Positions 11,514 through 22,817 of a stretch of DNA of 64,000 nucleotides are shown one piece after another. A program made the position numbers and the translations under genes. Origin of the DNA: Musa acuminata AAA Group (taxonomy: Eukaryota; Streptophyta; Magnoliopsida; Zingiberales; Musaceae); NCBI RefSeq assembly GCF_036884655.1, contig NC_088356.1:16339501-16403500 (forward strand), read 5' to 3'. The number at the start of each line of letters is the position of its first letter. The first letter of the stretch is position 1. The notes under the pieces are model-generated. The model did no database searches. It had not been told where the DNA came from and saw only the letters and a list, made by a program, of their open reading frames with translations.

Positions 11514-12762
11514 TGTTATTATCAAGAGCAGCACTAAGAGGGGGGGGGGTGAATTAGTGCAGTGAAAATTTCTTCGATTTTCGTATAAAATATTTCGTAC
11601 GTTCGATGAAAATCGAATCGGAAGGATAGTAACTTGAAACGTATGAGAGCATAAGCAAGATGAGGAGGAGAAGCAGGTTGCTATAAAAAAATTATAGTTA
11701 AAGTAAATTGCACTAATGAAAAGCAAACCAGAATTTAGAGTGGTTCGGTCAACGTGACCTACATCCACTTTCAGATTCCTCCTCCGACAAGGTCTCCGGC
11801 GTCCACTAAAGGCCTTTCTTCAATAGATAAAGATCGAACACCTCTTTACAACACTTTCTCATTTTCTTGGGCTTAGGAGATGAACCCTTATAAGTCTAAC
11901 TCCTCTTTCTTGGATGGTTTTAAGGCTAAGAGATGGAGGAGAACTCTAACTTTTACGACACTTTAAGACTCAAGAACTCAAGATTATGCTAATAGGTTTC
12001 GTGCCCTTTCATGCAGAAAAGGATGAGATTTTTATAGGCCTCAATGGCTTCAAAATTGGAGCCAAAAAGTGTCACATCCCCGGAATCTGGGATACTAGCG
12101 GTACTACCGTCGTTGATTTGACTCTGGGTGGTACCACCACCGAACAGGGGCAGTACCACCGCTGGCAGCACTACTGCCGATGGTACCATCGCCCGGAAAA
12201 CCATGGACACTGCCTTTCAGGCGGTGCCACCGCCGGCCATGTTTTCAGGGGCTGAATTGGGTGCTCAATTCGGCCCAATTCAACCCTATTAAGGGCCTAG
12301 TTGGCCCATAATTAAGTTAGTGGGATTATCTCCCAATCCTAACTTAATTTATGCTCTAACTACGATAATTAAGACATGTTTATTGCACTTCTTATTCCGG
12401 TACGTCAATTGCTCTTCCAGCAAGCTTCCGATGTACTTCTGACGAACATCCGATGAACTCTCGACAATGCTCTGGCGGACTCCTGGTAAGCTCCTAGACT
12501 TTGCGATGATCTTCTTGGCGAGTTCCGATGAGCTTCTATGGTAAGCTCCTAGATTTCTCGATTAGTTCCCGTAGAACTTTCGACGAACGTCCGAACTTCC
12601 GTCGAACTCTCGAACTCCCAATGAGATCTCGATCTTGACTCCAGCACAACACCTGCTTTATGTCTTACTGCCATCGTAGTTAATCCTGTACACTTTTCTC
12701 AATATATAGATTAGATCAAATAAATTACAATTGACTTCATCATCAAAATCTGAGATTAAACA
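11514..12762 (-). repeat. E1 5' LTR (1249 bp)
   Basis: The plus strand runs from TGTTATTATCAAGAGC next to the PBS to GAGATTAAACA. Both termini carry single changes from the family consensus (TGTTAGGATC ... GAGATTCAACA), in line with age. A nine-base G run (about 11541) marks the conserved homopolymer near the LTR end. The right flank is gag of an older element. Confidence 0.85.
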
Positions 12763-13087
12763 GTGTCTTCGTGTTTGATTTCGAGTGTGTGCCAAATGTC
12801 AAAAGTCATTTCGCAAATAGAAAGCCGATTGAATTCATTTTTGTCTAAGGCGCACAATATAGCATTCATAGCTCTAGCATTTAAAGAAAAAGTCTTCTTC
12901 TCCAAATCATTCCGATCGTTCATTGGAAGAGAAGACTTTTGAAATATGTTTTCAATGATATTACAAATATTGAAATCTAAAGAAATCAAGAAAACTCTCA
13001 TTTGAGTTTTCCAATATGTGTAGTTTATTCCATTGAATATGGGAGGACGAATGATAGAGTAACCCTCTTAAAATCTGAAAGAGTCAT
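12763..13087 (-). pseudogene. Gag N-terminal fragment of element E2
   Basis: The start codon complement is at 13085-13087. Downstream the minus strand encodes the UBN2-type N-terminus (MRVFLISLDFNICNIIENIF ... LEKKTFSLNARAMNAI ... CALDKNEFNRLSICEMTFDIWHTLE). The frame is cut at 12763 by E1. The rest of E2 is not seen in the window. This identifies E2 as a close relative that E1 inserted into. Confidence 0.8.
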
Positions 13088-13123
13088 TTCTCTTAGGTGT
13101 TAAACTAAATAAGAAAAACTATA

Positions 13124-13135
13124 GCTATGATACCA
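13124..13135 (-). other. E2 primer binding site, one mismatch
   Basis: The plus strand reads GCTATGATACCA, one base different from the GCTCTGATACCA of the other elements. It sits two bases from the E2 LTR. Confidence 0.7.
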
Positions 13136-13137
13136 AC

Positions 13138-14670
13138 TGTTAGGATCGAGTCGGCACAAAGGGGTGAATTAGTGCAGTAGATAAAAACGTCGGTTTTGAA
13201 AAACTTTCATTCGATTAAAATCGATATCGACAAAGCCTGTATAGGAAATATGTTTAACTTAAAAACATGTTTGTAAGCATAATGGAAGTAAAACAAGTAA
13301 GGCGGTTTGTAGTGAAGGTAAATAGCAAGAATAGAAATGCAAACCAAGTTTTATAGTGGTTCGGTCGTCGTGACTTACATCCACTCCTGATTCCTCTTCC
13401 ATCGAGGCCACCGGCATCCACTAGCGATCTTCCTTCAATGGGTGAAGATCAACTACCCTTACAATTCAATTCTCCTTTTGACAAGTTTAGGAGAGAACCT
13501 TTACAACCCCCACTTACTCCTCTCTTAAACCACAGTAACACTTAGAGTTTGAGAGGAGTTCACACAAGATTACAATAGCATTTTCTTCCTTTTTTGCTCT
13601 CAATTCTTGTGTGTATTAACTAGGAATGAGAGGGGTATTTATAGGCCTCAAGTGGATTCAAACTTGGAGCCTAAAAGTGTCTTATCCTAGGTTTCCCAGG
13701 TCCTAACAATACCACCGCTTGTGCTGGGCGGTACCACCGCCTGACAGTCTCTCGGAGACTGTGTTTGGGTGGTACCACTACCTGACACAGTCTCGGAGAC
13801 TATGTCTAGGTGGTACCACCACCTGACATAGTCTCGAAGATTGTGCCACGATGGTTCCACCTATTTGTCACTGTTTGCGCCTTTCTCTTGGTCCAACACA
13901 GCCCAAACTTAATTGGCCCCTAATTGAGTTAGCCCAATTCCAACCCAATTATATACTAACCTTAAATTTTAAGACATACACTAAGCAAATCAAGTCCGGT
14001 TAGTCTAGGTTTCTTCCAAGCGAGCTTCCGGCGATCTTCCAGCGAACTTCTGATGATCTCTTGGTAATGTTCCAACGGACTCTCGGTAAGCTCCTGGACT
14101 TCACAACGATCTTCTTGGCAAGCTCCTAGACTTCTCAATCAATTCCGGCAGAACTTCCGACGAATGCCCGGACATTCGACGAACTCTCGAACTCTCAACG
14201 AAATCTTGTTCTTGACTCCGGGACTTCATTTTGCTTTATGCCTTAATTACTATCATAGTTAATCCTGCACACTTAAAACCTACTTTAATCTAGATAATTA
14301 TTACAAAGCTTGAATGAAATATTGTCCGGCATGTCATTGGTTCATCGATGCTTTATCCGATTCTTCAACGCATCGTCCTCTCTTGCGGCTTATTGTCCAA
14401 TTAGCCAGTTGACCTCCGCAACTCCAATTTCCTTGATGCAATTTCTGCTCTTCTTGGCTTGATACCTGAACCCATGGCCTGAAGCCTTTTATCGATACGT
14501 CGACCAATCCTTCAGCACGATGTCCAATCTTTTAACATGTTTTTCTTCGGCCCAACATGATTCTTCCTGCTTTAATTGTCTCTCCTTAATCGAAGCTTCC
14601 TACGTCACTCAAAATATAGATCAGATTAACACTATCAATTGGTTTCATTATCAAAATCCGAGATTCAACG
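13138..14670 (-). repeat. E2 5' LTR (about 1.53 kb)
   Basis: It starts TGTTAGGATCGAGTCGG and ends GAGATTCAAC followed by G instead of A. A minus-strand TATA box lies at 13636-13643 and GGTACCACC minisatellite units at about 13706-13860. The 14330-14640 section resembles the truncated LTR at 32790-33127. Right of it begins an unrelated Copia. Confidence 0.75.
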
Positions 14671-15194
14671 ATATAAGGAGGTGTCCACTAGGATAGAATC
14701 TCACGGTCCTTGAGGAATTGGGTAAACTCTGTACTCTCAAGTACTCATCTTCTTAGTTTGATCGAAGAGTCTTGATACTCTTTCTAGTTTGGTTCTCTAC
14801 TTTATTCTTATACTCCTTAAATTTCTCAAAGACTTCAGACTTATACTTCATCAAGTACATATGTCCTTACTTAGAGAAATCGTCAATAAAAATAGTGAAG
14901 TATGAGTAACCATATATGACCTGAGTTGACATGGAACCACATACATCACTATGTATAAGTTTCAAAAACTCAATATCTCACTCTAGTTCTACTAAATAGA
15001 GAGTTGGTTAGTTTTCCACGAAGGCAACGTTCGTAAGTTGCATATGACTCAGTCGAATGCATCTAGGTATCCATCCTTTAATAACTTTTGAATCTTTCCA
15101 TCATGAATATGAGCTAGCCTACAATGCTACAAGTATGCATAGTTCACCTCATCTTATTTTCTCTTGAATATACTTATATTCATAATGTGTAGAG
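14671..15194 (-). pseudogene. Integrase fragment of an older, non-Sirevirus Copia (E3)
   Basis: Around 14770-14930 the minus strand reads YFTIFIDDFSK, MYLMKYKSEVFEKFKEYKNK, the Copia integrase core around the catalytic Asp region. Further right are degenerate GAG-pre-integrase residues. Frame breaks are frequent. The protein differs from the Sirevirus-type integrase at 8.9-9.3 kb, so it is a separate lineage. It is interrupted at 15190-15194 by a solo LTR. Confidence 0.65.
15190..15194. repeat. Target-site duplication TAGAG, left copy
   Basis: TAGAG here and at 16366-16370 flanks the solo LTR 15195-16365. The perfect 5-bp match supports a single insertion followed by LTR-LTR recombination. 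Confidence 0.85.
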
Positions 15195-16365
15195 TGTTAG
15201 GATTGGAGCGGCACTAAGAGGGGGGGGGGTGAATTAGTGCAGCGGCTTAAAACGTTGGTTTCGACAAATCTTTCGTACGATAAAAATCGGAATCGGAAGT
15301 GCTTAACTTGAAAGCGTATTCGCAAAGTTGTGCAGCAAATGTAATGAGGCAATAAAGCAAGTAAGAAGGTTTGCAGTAATGTAAATAGCAGTAATGAAAT
15401 GCAAACCAGAGATTACGCCGTTTTTAAAGTGGTTCGGTCAAGTGACCTACATCCACTTGTGAGGCCCCTCTTCGATGAGGCTCCCATCTTCCACTAGCAA
15501 ATCTCTTGAAAGGGAAGGGTGAATACCCCTCTTACAACTTTTTACAAGCGGTTCATTCTCTTACAAATTTTCAGCAAGAAAGAAGGAGGTGAACACTAGC
15601 AAATTGAAAACAAGACTAGCTAAGACTTTTCTAAGGCCTTTCTCTCAAACAATTGCTGCTCAAAAAGTTGTAATCTCAACTGAGATTTGAGGGGTATTTA
15701 TAGGCCTCAAGAGGATTCAAATTTGGGCTCCAAAATTTGAATTCTCTTTGGGTTCCCGATGCTGGCGGTGCCACCGCCTGTTAGTGGCGGTGCCACCGCT
15801 TGTCACTGTCAGACATTGACAGTGCTGGGCGGTGCCACAGCCAAACCCTTCGGTTCACTTGTTGGGCTTCAAATTTAGCCCAAACCAAGTCTAATTTTGG
15901 GCCCAGTTGGCCCCTAACCAGGATATAGGATTATCTCTTAATCCTAATCCTAATTACAAGTGAACTACATAACAAAACACATCCTAAGCAAGTTTTCAAC
16001 TGCGAACGTCGAGTCTTGTTCCGGCGAGCTTTCCGACGAACTTCTTCCAACGGACTCCCAACAAGCTCCCGAACTTGTGATGACTTTAACGAGTAGCCGA
16101 GCCTTCTCGGTGATCTCCGTGAACCTCCGACAATCTCTTCGGCGAACTTCTGAAAATTCCGACAGGTTCCCGATTTCTTCTCGGTTGGTTCCGGCAGCAT
16201 CTCCGACGATTCTTCGGACTCTTAAACGTCCATCGAACTTGACTCCAGTATTCTTGCTTTGTGTTTTCTGGTTATCGTAGTTACTCCTGCACACTTAACT
16301 CAATAATATGGATTAGATCAATTAACCCATCAATTGATTTTATCATCAAAATCCGAGATTCAACA
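15195..16365 (-). repeat. Solo LTR G (1171 bp) with TAGAG duplication
   Basis: It runs from TGTTAGGATTGGAGCGGC to GAGATTCAACA. A minus-strand TATA box is at 15695-15702 and a short GGCGGTGCCACCGCC block at about 15766-15835. It is the shortest LTR here, largely because that repeat block has few units. No internal region is present and both flanks belong to the same Copia E3. Confidence 0.88.
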
Positions 16366-17442
16366 TAGAGTAGTGTTTAGCATAAACAAACAATTATGCA
16401 ATGTTCCTCTCGTGATGATCTTATCATCTAATAATATTAAATAATTATTATTCTAAAAAACTAATTTATATCCACTAATTTATGTAAATAATATTTTTTG
16501 ATAATAAAAGAAATAAAATAGCATGCATTTAATGCAATAATAGCTCCACTAAGTAGATGTATGGTGATCTTACCAATAGCCACTACAGTAACTTTTGCTT
16601 CATTACCTATCTTAAGGTTCATCTCACTTCTCGCTAATCTTCTAGGTTTTTCTAGAACCTGCAACGAATTACAGATATGATAAGCGCTACCGGTATCCAA
16701 TACCTATGTATTATTATAAGAATCTAACAAATGGAGACTGATCATGAATATACTTGAAGCTTCTTCAAGATTCTGGTTCACCTTCTCTGTAAGGTACTCT
16801 TTGTAGTTCCTCTTTCAGTACTTGTCTTTACCATAGTGGAAGCACTGGCCTTTGTCCTTTGTCGAGTCCTTCTTAGCAACCTTTGCTTTACCCGGTTTAC
16901 CTTTGCCCTTGCCCTTCTTAAGGGACTTTTCTACCTTTCTTTTCTTTATAATCTAACTAGCATAGAGAATTGGCTTCTCTTTTTTGATAGTGATCTCGGC
17001 CTCCCTCAACATATTGAGGAGTTCATGAGAGTCACCTCAAGCTTGTTCATATTAAAATTCTTAATGAATTGAGAAAAGAAATCTCGTAGGGACTAAAGCA
17101 CAAGATCAACACATAGGTTATCCACTATGACCATTCCTAGACCTGTGAGTTTGTCCATCCACTCAATCATCTTAAGGACATGGTTCTGAACTGGTGTCCC
17201 CTTAGTCATCGTAGCGTGGAAAAGACTATTGAATATCTTATATTGTTGAGTCTTTCCCTATTCTTCAAATAATTTATGAAAATGTAGGAGAATAGATCTA
17301 ACATCCATCTTTTCATGTTGTCTCTGTAACTCGGGAGTCATGGAGCCCCACATATAACACTGAACAAGAATAAAGTCATATATATACTTCACATAACAAG
17401 TGATCTCATCCTCGCTTGCCCCTCCTTGGGTGTAGATATCAC
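16366..17442 (-). pseudogene. Protease and gag of older Copia E3
   Basis: The minus strand encodes a Copia protease start (LDTGSAYHICNSLQVLEKPR, 16700-16640) and residues of GAG-pre-integrase type to 16461. Rightward lies a zinc-knuckle region ([20 protein letters not shown] near 16860-16810), then decayed gag to 17440. It continues the E3 integrase piece left of solo LTR G. Stops and frameshifts are present. Confidence 0.65.
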
Positions 17443-19149
17443 TGTTGAATCTCGTATTTTGATGATGAAGTCAATTGTCATTTGTTATCTAATCTATATG
17501 TTGAGATAAGTGTGCAGGATTAACTACGATGAAAATAAGATATGCAGCAGGAGTTACGCCGGAGTCAAGACAATGATCACATTGGGAGTTCGAGAGTTCG
17601 ACAGAAGTTTGGACAATCGTCGGAGGTTCTGCGGGAACAAATCCGAGAAGTCCATGAGCTTGCCAAAGAAGCTCGTCGAAACTCGCCAAGTGGATCATCG
17701 CAAGTCCAGGAGTTTGCCAGAAGTCCGCAGGAGCATCACCGAAGGTTCATCGGATGATCGACGGAAGTTCGTCGGAAGCTCGCCGAAAGAAGCGATTGAC
17801 GCACCGGAGCAAGTTGCAGCAAATGTCTTAGGAAATATCGTAGTTAGCACAATGATTAAGTTGAAAATGGGAGGTGATCCCATTAACTTAATCTTGGGGC
17901 AATTGGGCCCTTGAAAAACCCAAATTGGGTCGAATGGATCAACCCATTCGGACCCTGATTTCTGCCAGGCGGTGGCACCGCCTGAGCTCAGTCTTCGAGC
18001 TCTGGCAGGAGGTGCAACCGCCCCTGACAGGAGGTGGCACCGTCTGGGCTCGGTCTCCGAGCTTTGGCTGAGCGGTGCAACCGCCTCAGTCAAGCGGTGG
18101 CACCGCTTGAGTTCAGTCTTCGAGCTATGGCAGGAGGTGCAACCGCCCCTGACAGGAGGTGGCACCGCCCAGAGGCTCAGTCATCGAGCTCTGCCAGGCG
18201 GTGCAACCGCCTCAGTCAAGCGGTGCAACCGCCTCAGTCAGGCGGTGCAACCGCCAGATCCCGAAATTCCGGGAATTGACAGCTTTAAGCTCCAAATTCA
18301 AACTGGGTTGGGGCCTATAAATACCCCACCCTTTCAGCACTGAAAGGGCACCTAGAAACCACCGAAATTCTGATTTTACTTTATGATTTTTAGAGCTCAA
18401 AAGTGTTGTATGAGTTGAAAGTTCTTCTTCCTCTTTTCTTCCAAGTTCTAATATGTTAAGAGAGGAAAGGAAATTCTGTAAGGGTTGTCTCCTAAGCCCA
18501 TCAAAAGGAGTGAAACTGTAAAAGGGTGGTTGGCCTTCGCCTATTGAAGGAAGGCCTCTAGTTGACGTCGGTGACCTCGTCGGTGGAGGAAGCCAAAAGT
18601 GGAGTAGGTCAAGATTGACCGAACCACTCTAAATCTCGGTTTGTATTTACTTTGAGCATCTTATCTTTACTACAAACCTCCTCAATAGCTTACTGCCTTC
18701 TGTGCTTTTACGAACGTGTTTCAAAGTTTAGTGCTTTCCGAATCGGCGTTTAGATGCAAATCAGTTTTATCGTACGAACATCATATTTCAGTTTGCGCTT
18801 ACGTTCTGATTTCCATCATAACTGCAAACTGCCTTTATATCTTTGCTTTAACTGCATCTCGCTTCATCTCAAGTTAAAGTGGTTTACGAATCGGCTTTCA
18901 TACCGAAATCGCTTTTATCGTACGAACGTCGTATTTCAGTTTGCGCTTATATTCTGATTTCCATCATAATTGCAAACTGCCTTCATAGATTTATTTTAAC
19001 GTCATCTCGCTTGATCTTAAGTTAAAGTAATCTTAGAATCGGCTTTCACACCGAAATCACTTTTATCGTACGAACGCAGTTTTAATCGTAGAAAGATTTC
19101 CGCTGCACTAATTCACCCCCCCCCCCTCTTAGTGCTCTTGATCCTAACA
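17443..19149 (+). repeat. Solo LTR F (1707 bp) with ATCAC duplication
   Basis: It runs from TGTTGAATCTCG to GATCCTAACA, flanked by perfect ATCAC at 17438-17442 and 19150-19154. It is similar in order to LTR A: a 5' CGGAAGTTCG block, a GC-rich minisatellite (about 17966-18256), TATA at 18316-18323, repeated CAGTTTGCGCTTACGTTCTG blocks (about 18775-18985), and poly-C near the end. Both flanks are gag of E3. Confidence 0.9.
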
Positions 19150-19154
19150 ATCAC

Positions 19155-19890
19155 TATATTAAAGACATACGTGATCTTCTCTATTATGAGAATAATTCTT
19201 AGGTTGAGAAGCCAATTCGTATAATTTGGACCAATATGATGGTTGACATCAAAGATGTCATGTAAGAGATTTAAAAGCAACATTTTCTGAAAATAAACAT
19301 GGAGCATAAATAAATAATATGCAGACTTTGTAAAAAGTAAACAATCAAGATATGAACTTTTATCTTAATATACTCCCATTATTTTCTTATGAAACACACA
19401 ACTCTCTCCGGTATATGAATCGGAGACACCCAACGAATCTCTAGTGGGGATCGGGATCTAATTAATATCTTAACATAACTTTGAGAGACACGACCAACAT
19501 GCTAAGCCTAAAAAGCTAGGCAACTCTTGTCGATCATAATCTTTATGATTCCCATCATATTCAACCTCCGAACTACCATGGCCTTAAGAGACTCGACCAA
19601 CCATGATGTTCAGTTAAGTCATCACCATCGTTATAAGATAAGTCTGATTCAATGATATGCCCTCGAGGGACTCGACCAAGCATACCACGTCCTCAAATTA
19701 TTAGTAACATCTTTATGTGATAGGCAAGATATCAAATTATGATATAACTGAGCCTCGAGAGACTCGATCAACTCAACCTATATCGGGAATCGATTTCTCT
19801 CTATAACGATGAAAGGCCACATGGGTCATTTTAATTGTTTCACATTTACCGACTTAATATTATCGAGAGAGGAGATTTTGATTCGGTCTC
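19155..19890 (-). pseudogene. E3 gag N-terminus and leader
   Basis: At 19290-19160 the minus strand encodes a Copia gag N-terminal motif (GPNYTNWLLNLRIILIIEK). The remainder to 19890 is non-coding and contains four or five spaced copies of a GAGACTCGACCAA motif (near 19484, 19588, 19664 and 19756). It is probably the 5' leader or LTR of E3. No other gene is seen. Confidence 0.6.
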
Positions 19891-19895
19891 CTATG

Positions 19896-22345
19896 TGTTG
19901 AATCTCGTATTTTGATGATGAAACTACTTGATATATGTTTATGATTTAATATGCGTTTTGAGTGACGCAGGGTGCTTCGATCAGGATGAGACAATTAAAG
20001 CAGGAAAATCATGTTGTGCCGAAGGAACATGTCAGAAGATTGGACGTCGGGCCGGTGGATCGGTCGACGTATCGACAGAAGGCTTCGGGCCGTGGACTCG
20101 GGCATCGGGCCAAGAAGAGCGGGTATTGTGCCAAGGATATCGGAGTTGCGGAGTCAACTGGCCGATTGGGCAATAGGCTGCAGGAAAGGACGATGCGCCG
20201 AAGAATCGGACGAAGCGTCGAGGGACCAATGACATGCCGGACAACTTGGTTAATTGCTTAGGATTAATTGTCTCGATCGAAGTTTTTCTTTAATTGTGCA
20301 GGATTAACTATGATAACGATGAAGACATAAAGCGAAACAAAGTGTCGGAGTCAAGCGCGAAGGATTTGTTGCGAGTTCGAGAGTTCGACGGAAGTCCGAA
20401 GGTTCGTTGGGAGTTCGCGGAGCTCGCCGAGAAAGATCGGAGCTTGCCGAAGAAGCTCGTTGGAACTCGCTAAGAACAAATCATGAAGTCTAGGAGCTTG
20501 CCAGGAGTCCGCAGAATGGTTTCCGAGAGTTCATCGGAAGACCGCCGGAAGTTTGCCGAAAGCTCGCTAGAAGAAGTCTTGACTTGCGGACTTTGTAATA
20601 GCTTAGAAAATGTCTTTAAAATCATAGTTAGCACGTTAATTAGGGTTAGGATTAGGTGTTAATCCTATAACCCAAGTAGGGGCCAATTAGGCCCAAGTTC
20701 GGACTGGTTTGGACCAAGTTTGGAGCCAAACCAAGTGAGCTGAAATAGTGAAAGAGGTGCAACCGCCCAGGCCAAGAGGTAGCACCGCCCAGGCTAAGTC
20801 TTCCAACGAGGCTGGGAGGTGCAACCGCCCCAGCCGGGAGGTGGCACCGCCTGAGCTCAGTCTTCGAGCAAGACTGGGCGGTGCAACCTCCCTGACAGAG
20901 AGGTGGCACCGCCTGAGCTCAGTCTTCGAGCTCTGGCAGAGAGGTGCAACCGCCTCTGTCAAGAGGTGGCACCGCCCAGAGGCTCAGTCTTCGAGCTCTG
21001 CCAGGCGGTGCAACCTCTCCAGTCAGGAGGTGCAACCGCCTGATCCCGGAATTCCGGGATTTGATTGTTTTGAGCTCCAAATTTGAATTGGGTTGGGGCC
21101 TATAAATACCCCACCCATTCAGCACTGAAAAAGCAAGAACTCAAGCCGAAATCTTGATCTTTTCAGTGGTTCTTAGAGCTCAAAACTGCTAGTTTTCCTC
21201 CTCCTTCTATTCTTCAAGTTTGAGTTGTAAAGTGAGGAGAGAAAACATTTGTAAGGGTTGTCTCCTAAGCCCATCAAAAGGAGTGAATCTGTAAGAGGGT
21301 AGTTGGCCTTCGCCTATTGAAGGAAGGCTTCTAGTTGACGTCGGTGACCTCATCGGTGGAGGAAGCCAAAAGTGGAGTAGGTCAAGACTGACCGAACCAC
21401 TCTAAATCTCTGGTTTGCGTTTATTCTGAGCACTTTATCATTACTGCAAACCTCCTACTTAGCCTCTGCTCTCTGCGCTTTTACGAACGAATTCTGTGCA
21501 GTTTACGTTTACGTCTTGATTTCATTTACAACTGCAAACTGTCTTCTGTGCTTTTACGAACAAGGTTCTGTGCAGTTTACGTTTACGTCTTGATTTCATT
21601 TACAACTGCAAACTGTCTTCTGCGCTTTTACGAACAAGGTTCTGTGCAGTTTACGTTTACGTCTTGATTCTGTTTATAACTGCAAACTGATTTCTGCGAA
21701 CGAGTTTCTTTGCAGTTTATGTTTACGTCTTGATTCTGTTTATAACTGCAAACTGATTTCTGCGAACAAGTTTCTTTGCAGTTTACGTTTACGTCTTGAT
21801 TCTGCTTAGACGTAAAACTATGTTTTAGACGTAAACTACTTTTGAACGTAAAACTACGTTTAGACGTAAAACTGCGTTTAGACACAAACTGCGTTTAGAC
21901 GTAAAACTACGTTTAGACGTAAAACTGTGTTTAGACGTAAAACTGCGTTTAGACGCAAACTGCACTGCGCTCAGACGCAATCTGATCTTAGACGTAAACT
22001 GCGCTCAGACGCAAACTGCGCTTAAACACAATCTGAGCTTAGACGTAAATCTGCGTTTAGACGCAAACTGCGCTTAGACGCAAAACTGCGCTTAGACGCA
22101 AACTGTGTTTAGACGCAAACTGCGCTTAGACGCAAAACTGCGCTTAGACGCAAACTGTGTTTAGACGCAAACTGCGCTTAGACGCAATCTGCGCTTAGAC
22201 GCAAACTGCACTTAAATATAAACTGTGAATCAGCTTTTGCATCATAATAGTTTCTATCGAACGAACGCAGCTTTCGGTTTTAATCACTGTAAAATTTCCG
22301 CTGCACTAATTCACCCCCCCCCTCTTAGTGCTCTCGATCCTAACA
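19896..22345 (+). repeat. Solo LTR H (2450 bp) with CTATG duplication
   Basis: It runs from TGTTGAATCTCG to GATCCTAACA, with perfect CTATG at 19891-19895 and 22346-22350. The GC minisatellite covers about 20757-21050 and TATA is at 21101-21108. It is the longest LTR because of two arrays in the R/U5 part: about 60-bp units with GCAGTTTACGTTTACGTC (about 21480-21800) and about 17-bp GTTTAGACGTAAACTGC units (about 21800-22215). Open frames within it are by-products of the repeats. Confidence 0.9.
21480..22215 (+). repeat. Tandem repeat arrays in LTR H
   Basis: The left part holds about five units of roughly 60 bp, each with CTTTTACGAAC, GCAGTTTACGTTTACGTCTT and AACTGCAAACTG. The right part holds over twenty units of roughly 17 bp based on TTTAGACGTAAAACTGCG. 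Inverted counterparts occur in the young element LTRs at 22960-23600 and 28605-29240. The array is internal to the LTR and downstream of its TATA box, so it would be in LTR transcripts. Confidence 0.8.
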
Positions 22346-22360
22346 CTATGACGTGTCACA

Positions 22361-22817
22361 TGTTGAATCTCATATTTTGATGATGAAACCAATTGATAAT
22401 TATGTTTATGTTTAACTGCATTTTGAGTTATGCAGGTCTACTCGATCAGAATTAGACAATTAAGGCAGGAGGAATTGACGTTGTGCCGGAGGAGATCACG
22501 TTAGGATATTGGATGGCAGAAGGCTTCGGACGTCGGGCATCGGACCAAGGAGAGCGAAATTACGCCAAGGATATCGGGGTTGTGGAGGTCAACCGCCGAT
22601 TGGGCAACAAGCTGCAAGAGAGGACGATGCACCGAAGAATCGGACGAAGCGCCAACCAATGACGTGCCGGGCAACAGAATGTCAATTCGCATTGTAATAA
22701 TTGTCTAGATCGGAGTTGAGTTTTCGTTTGTGTGTGAAGGATTAACTACGATAACGATGAAGACATAAAGCGAAACAAAGTGTTGGAGTCAAGCGCGAAG
22801 GATTCGTTGGGAGTTCG
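22361..22817 (+). repeat. Solo LTR I, left piece
   Basis: It starts TGTTGAATCTCATATT, preceded by TCACA (22356-22360). It stops at GGGAGTTCG, where the young minus-strand element begins. The other piece is 30749-31889. Confidence 0.88.

Larger units (their letters stand above)
3484..12762 (-). mobile_element. Decayed full-length Sirevirus-like Copia element E1
   Basis: This is a complete minus-strand element read right to left: 5' LTR 11514-12762, PBS 11500-11511, gag about 10034-11463, protease/integrase/RT/RNase H about 6866-9860, a long 3' spacer 5933-6865, PPT 5915-5932 and the 3' LTR. The 3' LTR has lost its far end at the junction with LTR A and is split by a Gypsy fragment. Domain order PR-INT-RT-RH identifies Copia. 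CCHC Gag, the Met-tRNA PBS and multiple PPTs suggest the Sirevirus lineage. Many stop codons and frameshifts show it is dead. Its right end lies inside the gag of an older element. Confidence 0.85.
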
